DNA from: an uncultured Ignavibacteria bacterium
GTDB taxonomy: Bacteria; Bacteroidota; Ignavibacteria; Ignavibacteriales; Melioribacteraceae
Direction: 5' to 3'
NCBI GenBank assembly: GCA_937930275.1
Contig: CALGLM010000060.1
Coordinates: 1-6,043, forward strand
DNA length: 6,043 nt
Positions 1 through 6,043 of this stretch are shown here, piece by piece. The notes under the pieces were generated by a model, which worked only from the letters and a program-made list of their open reading frames with translations, was not told the DNA's origin and did no database searches. The stretch's first letter is position 1. Each line of letters opens with the position of its first letter. The position numbers were made by a program, and so were the translations under genes.

Positions 1-46
1 AGATTACGTACGGTGACTGGAGTTCAGACGTGTGCTCTTCCGATCT
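1..46. other. Illumina TruSeq adapter left on the contig end (artefact)
   Basis: These bases are sequencing adapter, not genome. Positions 13-46 match the TruSeq multiplexing read-2 primer, which begins GTGACTGGAGTTC and ends TTCCGATCT at the insert junction. Positions 1-4 (AGAT) match the end of the P7 flow-cell sequence. The eight bases between them (TACGTACG, 5-12) are the reverse complement of CGTACGTA, which I recall as TruSeq index 22. The insert therefore starts at 47. Any reading frame that begins inside this stretch, such as a GTG at 32, has an artificial N-terminus. Confidence 0.98.
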
Positions 47-2191
47 GTTGATATTTACGTAGTTTATGTATTAGGTCGTGGCGATAATGCAACACATAGT
101 GTATTTGTGGCAAAACAATACGATCAGATTGCACAATTAGTATTTGATAACAATTTCCCTTCACCTCCTCCTCCACCGGTTATTGATTATAAAATAACAA
201 CAGGTGACGGATTTATTGATGTTGATTTTGAAACTTCGGCATTAGTAAAATATCGCGAAATTGATAACGTGTTAGATATTGACAGAAAATTCCAAGGATT
301 TTATGTTAATATGTATCTAACAAACGTTAAAGCTGCAGCAATAGGATCTGTTAAAAACGAAGCTGAAGTTGTAAACTATAGCTTAGATAACGGAATTAAA
401 GATATTTATGTTAAAGAAAGCAACGGCGGAATAAACTTGTTACGTAAAGTTTCCGAAAATTTACTCGATTCCAATGTTTATGCAGACCCTACAACAGGTA
501 GAATTAGAGTTAGAATTTCCGAAGATCCTTTTACAGGCGGTAAACTTATAAAAGGTAAACCATACTACATTGTTATCGGTAACTATACATTAAACCATCG
601 AGTTATAACAAAGTACGGTGCTAACGGTGATGTTTTAGATCCTACAAACGGTGCTTTGGAAGAATTTGAAACTGGATTAATTACTGTTGATTACGGTAAT
701 GATATGTACAATCCTTCAATTTCCGGTGATAACGGAGTTAAAGTAACCGGAGCTTCAGACGGTTCGGTATCTTACTTAGTAGTTGATAAAACGAAGTTAA
801 CAGGTAATAAATATGCGGTTGAGTTCTTTAAAGATGAAGCTGTAGCTTCAACAGAATACTCAACATATTATCGTTTAACTAATAAAACAACTAATACACT
901 ATTGCTTGATTCGTCAAAAATTTACAACTTTAATATGAATGATTATAGCGGTAAAGTATATGACGGATTTGTATTAAAAGTTAAACCGAATACAGTTGAA
1001 TTAAATACACAAGCCGAGTATCAAGAAGGTTATAAACCAAGCGCAAATTTCTGGTCAACAGATTTTGCTTCAGGATTTTTTACCGGTGTTTATTATGTCG
1101 GTAATGATTTGCCTTCTGCAGAAAACGTAAGACATCCTTCATGGCCTGCAGCTACATCAAAAGTTATTAAAGTTGATGACTTACGCCGTGTTGAATTACG
1201 TTTTACGGGTGACGGAACCGGAAAAGCATATAGATACTTAAACGGTTATGTAGGTTCTGCACTTCAAAGAAAAAATACCTGGATTTATGCAAAAGGCGTT
1301 ACTGATGCAGATACTGCAGGAAGAGGCGGAATTGGTAAATTTGGTGAAGGTTTTGTTGATGTACCGTTTACCGCATGGTTAGTTGATGAACGATATGGCG
1401 AACAAAAACAATTAGCAGTCGGTTTTATTGAAAGATCAAAAGTTGAAAAAGGTAACCCAGACGGTATGTGGGATCCTGATACAAACGTATCAAACTCACG
1501 TGAAGTAATTATTATCTTTGATATGCCTTATGATCCGACCGGAAGTCAAAAAGTATTAACCGGCGGAGAATTTGCAGGTGCTACAGTATGGGCTGATATT
1601 ATTAAAGGATATACAGTTCCGACAACAGATAATTCATTTACCGAAGAAGAAAAAAATATTGCAAAATCACCTTGGTTTAATGCTATGTATGTAGTTTCGT
1701 TACAACGTTCTACAGCAGGCAAATTCTTTACACCTGGAGATCAGCTGAATATTGAAATTAAAAACTATCCTTATTCATCAAAAGACGTATTTGAATTTAA
1801 TACAAACGCAGGCGGTCAATTAACACAAGACCAGAAAAAAGGTATTTTTGATGAAGTAAATGTATTCCCTAACCCGTTATTCGCTTATAATATTGCAACA
1901 TCGTATGATGCAACTAAAAATCCGGATGACCCGTTTGTTACATTTACTAATTTACCGGAACAAGTTACTATCAAAATCTATTCAATCTCAGGATCGTTAA
2001 TAAGAACATTAACAGAAGCTGATAAAGACGGCGGTGTTGCATCTCCGTTCTTACAGTGGAATCTACAGAACGAAAAAGGATTGCGAGTAGCATCCGGTAT
2101 GTACTTAGCAATAGTATCTTCTCAGCAGTTCGGAGAAAAGGTATTAAAGTTTGCTATTATTCAACCACAAAAACAATTGAAGAAATATTAA
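47..2191 (+). CDS. T9SS-secreted protein with FnIII-like region and C-terminal type A sorting domain (5' end missing)
   Basis: This gene encodes a large extracellular or cell-surface protein exported by the type IX secretion system; its activity is not recognisable. The frame is open from the first genomic base, so the true start and Sec signal peptide lie upstream. An apparent GTG start at 32 is adapter sequence. Numbering from the GTT at 47, 714 residues remain. A five-proline linker lies at 40-44. A fibronectin-III/Ig-like region follows at about 45-190, with KFQGFYV and GKPYYIVIGNY strands. The long middle part resembles beta-rich Ignavibacteria T9SS proteins (RRVELRFTG, then a DGMWDPD stretch). 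The sorting domain spans about 604-714: VFPNP near 606, then IKIYSISGSLIRTL, a WNLQNEKG turn and ASGMYLAIV. After KFAII the chain continues about 11 residues to a basic KKY end. A PorV/PorQ-family gene follows 55 bases downstream, which fits a cargo/partner pair. The sorting-domain call is firm; the FnIII call is moderate. Confidence 0.9.
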   Translation, partial: VDIYVVYVLGRGDNATHSVFVAKQYDQIAQLVFDNNFPSPPPPPVIDYKITTGDGFIDVDFETSALVKYREIDNVLDIDRKFQGFYVNMYLTNVKAAAIGSVKNEAEVVNYSLDNGIKDIYVKESNGGINLLRKVSENLLDSNVYADPTTGRIRVRISEDPFTGGKLIKGKPYYIVIGNYTLNHRVITKYGANGDVLDPTNGALEEFETGLITVDYGNDMYNPSISGDNGVKVTGASDGSVSYLVVDKTKLTGNKYAVEFFKDEAVASTEYSTYYRLTNKTTNTLLLDSSKIYNFNMNDYSGKVYDGFVLKVKPNTVELNTQAEYQEGYKPSANFWSTDFASGFFTGVYYVGNDLPSAENVRHPSWPAATSKVIKVDDLRRVELRFTGDGTGKAYRYLNGYVGSALQRKNTWIYAKGVTDADTAGRGGIGKFGEGFVDVPFTAWLVDERYGEQKQLAVGFIERSKVEKGNPDGMWDPDTNVSNSREVIIIFDMPYDPTGSQKVLTGGEFAGATVWADIIKGYTVPTTDNSFTEEEKNIAKSPWFNAMYVVSLQRSTAGKFFTPGDQLNIEIKNYPYSSKDVFEFNTNAGGQLTQDQKKGIFDEVNVFPNPLFAYNIATSYDATKNPDDPFVTFTNLPEQVTIKIYSISGSLIRTLTEADKDGGVASPFLQWNLQNEKGLRVASGMYLAIVSSQQFGEKVLKFAIIQPQKQLKKY

Positions 2192-2192
2192 C

Positions 2193-2216
2193 GGAAGAGC
2201 GGACAACCGCTTTTCC
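2193..2216 (+). promoter_or_regulatory. Intercistronic hairpin between cargo gene and PorV-like gene
   Basis: A 10-bp stem, GGAAGAGCGG against CCGCTTTTCC with one G-T wobble, closes an ACAA loop and starts one base after the cargo stop codon. No T-run follows (the next bases are TATAATAAAA), so it is not a standard Rho-independent terminator. It could stabilise the upstream mRNA against 3' exonucleases, or lower downstream expression by partial termination. The structure is seen in the sequence; the role is inferred. Confidence 0.55.
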
Positions 2217-2232
2217 TATAATAAAATTTTAT

Positions 2233-2239
2233 AGGGAGA
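2233..2239 (+). promoter_or_regulatory. Ribosome binding site of the PorV/PorQ-family gene
   Basis: The purine stretch AGGGAGA ends 7 bases before the ATG at 2247 and fits a Shine-Dalgarno sequence. It supports this ATG, which is also followed directly by a signal peptide. Many Bacteroidota genes lack such a site, so its presence helps decide the start. Confidence 0.6.
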
Positions 2240-2246
2240 ATAAAAA

Positions 2247-3266
2247 ATGAAAAAGTTGTTAACGGTTATCCTTATTCTTATAAGCATTACGGCATCGTAT
2301 GCCGGTGATGTTTCCAGAAAAGGTACAACTGGTGCTGATCAATTATTAATACCTGTAGGTGCTAGAAGCATTGCAACAAGTGGTGCGTTTGTATCAAATA
2401 CATTAGGTGCAGAAGCGATATACTACAATCCCGCCGGATTAGATCCTGCAGGACGTAGCGAAGCAATGTTTTCTTATATGAAATATATCGGCGATTTGAA
2501 TATTTCCTATTTTGCCGCAGTTGCTAATCTTGGATCATTAGGTAGCTTCGGTTTATCATTTAAGTCAATAGATTTTGGCGAAATTGATGTAACAACAAAC
2601 GAAGAACCTGACGGAACCGGTAGTACTTATTCACCGGATTTTTATGTACTCGGATTAAGTTATTCAAAAATAATAACCGACCGTGTATCTGCCGGTGCAA
2701 ACTTTAAGTTAATTCACGAAGGTATTATGAACACATCTGCAAACGGTTTTGCAGTTGATATTGGTGTTCAGTATAGATTTAATCCTAATTTCACACTTGG
2801 TGTTGCTGTTATGAATATTGGTACTAACATGCAGTACTCAGGTCCTGATTTACAGACTAAAACTACAATACCCGGATCAAGTCCCAGTAGTGCGGCAGCA
2901 GCTTACGAACCGGTTACCGAAGAATTCGGAATTCCGGCTTACTTTATGTTAAGCGCAGCTTACAAATATGATATTAATGCAGAAAATAATGTACTATTAG
3001 GTGCAACATTTAAGAGCAATAATTCATTGGAAGATCAGTTGAACTTTGGTGCAGAATATGGTTTCAGCAATATGTTCTTTGTACGTGCAGGTTATGACGT
3101 GTTATTACAAAATGCCGGTGATTATATTTATGGTATTTCTGCCGGTGCAGGTATTAACTATGTTATGGCTGGTAATTTAGGGTTCACTTTAGATTACGCT
3201 TTTAGAGACGTAAAAGACTTCCCGGAACCAAATCATGTATTTACTGTTAAATTGGCTTTCCAATAA
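2247..3266 (+). CDS. PorV/PorQ-family outer-membrane beta-barrel protein
   Basis: The 339-residue product is predicted to be an outer-membrane barrel related to T9SS components PorV and PorQ. In known systems PorV receives sorting-domain cargo at the translocon and carries it to the attachment complex. A signal peptide is clear: MKK, a hydrophobic stretch to about residue 15, and a likely cleavage after SYA at 19. The mature N-terminus has the family hallmark: GADQLLIPVGARSIA at 29-43, then a Gly/Ala-rich segment and YYNPAGL at 59-65. The rest alternates short polar and hydrophobic stretches typical of transmembrane strands. The chain ends in a strand with a penultimate aromatic (FTVKLAFQ), as expected for BAM-inserted barrels. 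A low-complexity loop rich in Ser, Pro and Ala lies near 210-225. The start is supported by a signal peptide and a Shine-Dalgarno site. It probably shares a transcript with the cargo gene 55 bases upstream and ends at the terminator at 3289-3326. Whether it is the central PorV or a cargo-specific paralog cannot be told here, so no symbol is given. Confidence 0.9.
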   Translation: MKKLLTVILILISITASYAGDVSRKGTTGADQLLIPVGARSIATSGAFVSNTLGAEAIYYNPAGLDPAGRSEAMFSYMKYIGDLNISYFAAVANLGSLGSFGLSFKSIDFGEIDVTTNEEPDGTGSTYSPDFYVLGLSYSKIITDRVSAGANFKLIHEGIMNTSANGFAVDIGVQYRFNPNFTLGVAVMNIGTNMQYSGPDLQTKTTIPGSSPSSAAAAYEPVTEEFGIPAYFMLSAAYKYDINAENNVLLGATFKSNNSLEDQLNFGAEYGFSNMFFVRAGYDVLLQNAGDYIYGISAGAGINYVMAGNLGFTLDYAFRDVKDFPEPNHVFTVKLAFQ

Positions 3267-3279
3267 TAGTTTTTTATAT

Positions 3280-3287
3280 TAAATTTG
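3280..3287 (+). promoter_or_regulatory. Possible Bacteroidota-type -7 promoter element
   Basis: TAAATTTG matches the Bacteroidota -7 consensus TAnnTTTG exactly. A clear -33 TTTG is missing: the nearest candidates are TTTC about 18 bases upstream and TTG about 25 bases upstream. If used, transcription would start a few bases downstream, in the left arm of the terminator hairpin, and would serve the GWxTD gene at 3344. Chance matches are common in DNA this AT-rich, so this is a weak call. Confidence 0.25.
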
Positions 3288-3288
3288 C

Positions 3289-3326
3289 AAGCACCTATTA
3301 CAATTTTGTAATAGGTGCTTTTTTTT
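3289..3326 (+). terminator. Rho-independent terminator after the PorV/PorQ-family gene
   Basis: A perfect 14-bp stem pairs 3289-3302 with 3307-3320 around a 4-base loop (ATTT) and runs into eight consecutive T residues at 3319-3326. The core of the stem is AGCACCTATTAC. It begins 22 bases after the PorV-like stop codon. It is a strong intrinsic terminator for + strand transcription. It ends only 17 bases before the next start codon. Confidence 0.92.
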
Positions 3327-3331
3327 AAAAT

Positions 3332-3336
3332 GAGGA
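3332..3336 (+). promoter_or_regulatory. Ribosome binding site of the first GWxTD gene
   Basis: GAGGA lies 7 bases before the ATG at 3344 and just after the terminator T-run. It supports this ATG as the start, together with the signal peptide that follows. Confidence 0.55.
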
Positions 3337-3343
3337 TTGTAAA

Positions 3344-4720
3344 ATGAAAAAGTTTTTGTTATTATTTTTTATCATTAGTCCGGTTTTATTTGCACAGAAT
3401 AAGTTGAATTTTGATTTTGATTACGGACGTTTTCAGTATGATTCAAGTTCGGTTTATTTGGAGTTATATTATAATATTAATCAAAATACAATAGGACATG
3501 TCGTTAAAAACGATTCCGTTTTTATAGGTGCTTTTATTAATGTTTTAATAAAAAACGAAGAGAGTAATACCGAAGTAATAAATAATACTTATCAAGTTAT
3601 TAATTCGTTTCCGAAAAAAGATTCTATTCAAAATCAAAATTTAATAGGAAAAATTAATTATTTGCTAACTAAGGGTAAATATAATTTAACAATAACGGTA
3701 ATTGATTCCTACAATCAGGAAAATAAAAAGCAAATTACGGATAATATTACCATTATTCCGTTTAATAGCAATAACTTTATGATTAGTGATATTGAACTTG
3801 CAAGCAATATTAAACAAGAAGGTGCTAATCCGGATTCATATTTTTATAAAAACAGCTACGAAATAATTCCAAACGCTATTGGCATATATGGTGAAAACTC
3901 GCCGATTTTGTTTTATTATAATGAATTATATAATGTATCTGACGAAAGATATAAAAATTCATTAGTCTTAGAAAGGTTAATTGTAGATTCCTACGGCAGA
4001 ATAGTAAATAAAAAGGTTAGAAGTGTTAACAGCAATAATCATTCTATAGTAGAAGTAGGACATATTAATATGCTTAAATATCCTTCGGGTATTTATAACT
4101 TAGTGTTAAATTTAATTGATACAAGTAAAGCTTTAGGATTAACAAGCAGTAAGAAATTTTATTTAGTAAATAAAAATGTAGTTGATACAATAAAGTATAA
4201 TACAAAAGGGATGGATTTACTAAGCAGTGAATTTGGGGCTATGGAAATTGACGAAATAGAACAGATGTTTGGTTATTGCAAATATATTGCAACAGAGCAA
4301 GAAAAATCACAATACGATAAGTTAGATTCGTTAAGCGCTAAACGTGAGTTTATGTACAACTTTTGGAAAAAACGAGATGCAACTCCCGATACTCCGGAAA
4401 ACGAGTATAAAGAAGATTACTTGAAACGAGTAGAATATGCCCGCACTAAATTCACAGAATTCCAAAAGCACGGTGCATTAACCGATAGAGGTAGAGTTTA
4501 CTTAATTTACGGTGAGCCTGATGAAATTGAGTATAGGCATAACCAAGTTGATACTAAACCGTATCAGGTATGGTATTATAACTCAATTGAAGGGGGTGTT
4601 GAGTTTATTTTTGCTGATTTAAGCGGCTATTCACAATTTGAGTTAATTCACTCGACAAAACGTGGCGAACTACGTGACGATAATTATATGAATAGAATTA
4701 AACAGGCTAAAGATTATTAA
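3344..4720 (+). CDS. GWxTD-domain protein, exported, function unknown (copy 1)
   Basis: This complete 458-residue protein belongs to the GWxTD-domain family, named for a conserved motif and of unknown function, found in Ignavibacteria and several other phyla. A signal peptide is evident: MKK, a Leu/Phe-rich core and likely cleavage after LFA at 17, giving a periplasmic or envelope protein. Residues 18 to about 290 form a beta-rich region. The conserved C-terminal part starts near LLSSEF (292-297). It continues through FWKKRD and a PENEYKED helix to the motif, here GALTD at 377-381, then RGRVYLIYGEPDEIE. It ends with the usual W-Y and IFADLSG strands and a DDNYMNR tail. The tryptophan of the motif is replaced by alanine. 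A Shine-Dalgarno site and a signal peptide support the start. The gene lies 17 bases behind a strong terminator, so it needs its own promoter or read-through. A paralog follows 173 bases downstream. By eye it is more AT-rich than the two genes before it. Family assignment is firm; the role is not known. Confidence 0.88.
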   Translation: MKKFLLLFFIISPVLFAQNKLNFDFDYGRFQYDSSSVYLELYYNINQNTIGHVVKNDSVFIGAFINVLIKNEESNTEVINNTYQVINSFPKKDSIQNQNLIGKINYLLTKGKYNLTITVIDSYNQENKKQITDNITIIPFNSNNFMISDIELASNIKQEGANPDSYFYKNSYEIIPNAIGIYGENSPILFYYNELYNVSDERYKNSLVLERLIVDSYGRIVNKKVRSVNSNNHSIVEVGHINMLKYPSGIYNLVLNLIDTSKALGLTSSKKFYLVNKNVVDTIKYNTKGMDLLSSEFGAMEIDEIEQMFGYCKYIATEQEKSQYDKLDSLSAKREFMYNFWKKRDATPDTPENEYKEDYLKRVEYARTKFTEFQKHGALTDRGRVYLIYGEPDEIEYRHNQVDTKPYQVWYYNSIEGGVEFIFADLSGYSQFELIHSTKRGELRDDNYMNRIKQAKDY

Positions 4721-4893
4721 CGAAACTATTTTATTTAACGGCTTTATAATTTAGTAAGATTATTAAAGAACAATAAATAATAGGTTATTAAATAATTGTA
4801 ATATTAAAAACTTATAAAATTAAAACAAAGTATGGATGCCTTATAGTGCATTTATATAAAAATAAAATGTAATATAATACTTATAATAATATT
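4721..4893 (+). other. AT-rich spacer between the two GWxTD genes
   Basis: This 173-base stretch is strongly AT-rich and has no terminator-like hairpin and no open frame of note. It contains TATAAT twice (4873-4878 and 4882-4887), but without a recognisable -35 or -33 partner, so no promoter is called. No Shine-Dalgarno sequence precedes the ATG at 4894. The spacer is long enough to hold a promoter, but the two GWxTD genes could equally share a transcript. Confidence 0.4.
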
Positions 4894-6043
4894 ATGAAAA
4901 AAATTTCAATTCTCATATTCTCATTACTTTTATCTGCAAATATATTCGGACAAAAAAAACTTAGTTTTGAATTTGATTTTGCTCAATTTGCTTACGATAC
5001 TACATCAAACTACGTTGAATTATATTTTTCGTTTGACCAGACGAGCTTAACGCTGCAAAAGGGGGATACGGTAAATTTTACAGTAGGACGTATTTTACTG
5101 CAAATAAAAGATACGTTAAATAATTTTATAGTTAACAAAGAGTTTAGAATTTCAAGTCCCTTTAAAGACGAGATGGATTCCAAGCTATTAGTTACAAAAA
5201 TGGCGTTTGCATTAAAACCCGGTTTGTATCAATTAAATATAGTCGGAAAAGACGATATTGATACAACAAAGTTTAAAGCAATAGATGAAAAAATTAAAGT
5301 TACAAATTTAATTTGCAAAGAAATTAGACTTAGCGATATTGAGCTTGCAAGGACTATTAGAACAGAAAATGTAAATCCAAATTCGGTGTTTTATAAAAAT
5401 ACTATTGAAGTGGTCCCAAATCCTGCAATTGTTTATACATCCGGCTCGCCTGTAACTTATTATTATGCTGAACTATATAATTTGAATACTGCCAATTTAA
5501 ATGGTGATTTAACATTAGTTCGCTATTTATATAATAGCAAAGGAAAAGAAATAAACAAAAAAAATAAAACTATTACGCGGGATAAAAATTCGATAGTGGA
5601 AGTAGGATTAATAAACATGATTAAATATCCGACAGATACTTATAATTTAGTTTTAGCATTAGTTGATTCGGCAAATAATAAGGTAGTCTATTCAAATAAG
5701 AGATATTTTTATTATAATCCGAATTATAAAGACACATCTGTAACAGTGTTATCTCAGTCCGGTTATTTAAGTAGCGAATTTGCGGTTTATTCTGAAGAAG
5801 AATGTGACGATATATTTGAGAAGTCAAGATATATTGCAACAAGCCGCGAAATAGAACAATATAAAAAACTTGATTCAATAAACACAAAAAGAGATTTTTT
5901 GTATCGTTTTTGGAAATTACGAGATTTAGAGCCGGAAACCGAAAAATTTGAATTTAAGGATAAATATTTTGCGGGTGTTGAATACTGTAATACCAAATAC
6001 GGAACGTTTAACAAAAAAGGATATAAGACTGATAGGGGAAGAG
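4894..6043 (+). CDS. GWxTD-domain protein, exported, function unknown (copy 2, 3' end cut by window)
   Basis: An uninterrupted frame runs from the ATG at 4894 to the window edge, giving 383 full codons and no stop. The product is a paralog of the preceding gene and aligns over its whole length. Both start with a signal peptide (here MKKISILIF, likely cleavage near IFG at 19), followed by KLSFEFDFAQF, matching KLNFDFDYGRF in copy 1. Other shared blocks are SDIELA, an NPNSVFYKN stretch ending in ELYN, SIVEVGLINMIKYP, YLSSEF at 291-296 and FWKLRD. One 36-residue stretch (NPNS to ELYN) has 19 identical positions. The motif begins at residue 376 and reads GYKTDRGR, so the usual tryptophan is tyrosine here. 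If it is as long as copy 1, about 75 residues lie beyond the window. No Shine-Dalgarno sequence precedes the start, which rests on the signal peptide and paralog alignment. Minus-strand open frames inside it are shadows. Confidence 0.88.
   Translation, partial: MKKISILIFSLLLSANIFGQKKLSFEFDFAQFAYDTTSNYVELYFSFDQTSLTLQKGDTVNFTVGRILLQIKDTLNNFIVNKEFRISSPFKDEMDSKLLVTKMAFALKPGLYQLNIVGKDDIDTTKFKAIDEKIKVTNLICKEIRLSDIELARTIRTENVNPNSVFYKNTIEVVPNPAIVYTSGSPVTYYYAELYNLNTANLNGDLTLVRYLYNSKGKEINKKNKTITRDKNSIVEVGLINMIKYPTDTYNLVLALVDSANNKVVYSNKRYFYYNPNYKDTSVTVLSQSGYLSSEFAVYSEEECDDIFEKSRYIATSREIEQYKKLDSINTKRDFLYRFWKLRDLEPETEKFEFKDKYFAGVEYCNTKYGTFNKKGYKTDRGR

Noticed and set aside
2192..2200. CGGAAGAGC resembling the start of the Illumina adapter (GATCGGAAGAGC) inside the contig
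   Set aside because: The match is limited to these nine bases, the following sequence does not continue as adapter, and the bases are explained by the hairpin stem between two genes in sensible order.
2056..2250. A 64-codon + strand open frame overlapping the cargo gene's end and the PorV-like start by ATGA
   Set aside because: It is an out-of-frame shadow of the conserved sorting domain, has no ribosome site or recognisable product, and runs through the intercistronic hairpin. The 4-base overlap is coincidence.
4711..4766. 10-base direct repeat AGATTATTAA at 4711-4720 and 4757-4766
   Set aside because: It is short and made almost only of A and T in a region of extreme AT content, and one copy spans the stop codon. 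Chance is enough to explain it.
4836..4851. ATGC...GCAT inverted repeat in the spacer before copy 2
   Set aside because: Only four base pairs close an 8-base interior with poor pairing and no T-run, too weak for a terminator or operator.
4873..4887. Two TATAAT hexamers as a sigma-70-type promoter for copy 2
   Set aside because: No acceptable -35 or Bacteroidota -33 element lies at the right distance, and TATAAT is expected by chance in this composition.
5621..5887. Minus-strand open frame of 88 codons
   Set aside because: It lies wholly inside the second GWxTD gene, whose + frame is conserved with its paralog. The antisense product is low-complexity, with Leu/Tyr/Asn bias from AT-rich DNA.
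5787..6014. Minus-strand open frame of 75 codons
   Set aside because: It is antisense to the most conserved part of the second GWxTD gene and overlaps another shadow frame. No start signal or family resemblance is seen.

Overview
The window looks like one end of an assembled contig from an AT-rich, Gram-negative member of the Bacteroidota/FCB group, most likely Ignavibacteria or a relative. Three things point there: a C-terminal type A sorting domain of the type IX secretion system (T9SS), a PorV/PorQ-type outer-membrane barrel gene directly behind it, and two tandem GWxTD-domain genes. The taxonomic call is inference from gene content and base composition. No rRNA or other marker gene is present.

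Layout, all on the + strand. Positions 1-46 are not biological: they match an Illumina TruSeq index/read-2 adapter. Genomic sequence starts at 47, inside a large secreted T9SS cargo protein (47-2191) that lacks its N-terminus. A short spacer with a strong hairpin leads to a complete PorV/PorQ-family gene (2247-3266). A near-perfect Rho-independent terminator (3289-3326) closes this first unit. Only 17 bases later begins a complete GWxTD-domain gene (3344-4720). After a 173-base, very AT-rich spacer comes a second GWxTD paralog (4894 to the window edge). It is open at its 3' end and stops just inside the diagnostic motif.

How the genes may work together: the first two form a plausible cargo and outer-membrane-partner pair. 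The cargo would enter the periplasm by Sec and cross the outer membrane by T9SS. The PorV-like barrel would sit in the outer membrane and receive or shuttle sorting-domain proteins. The two GWxTD proteins carry signal peptides and are probably exported to the periplasm or cell envelope. Their function is unknown, and both lack the tryptophan that names the motif.

I found no tRNA, rRNA, CRISPR array, insertion sequence or convincing minus-strand gene. The most notable points are the adapter at the contig edge, the diverged GWxTD tandem pair, and the tight terminator/start arrangement in front of the first GWxTD gene. Nothing here amounts to a clearly new biological system.
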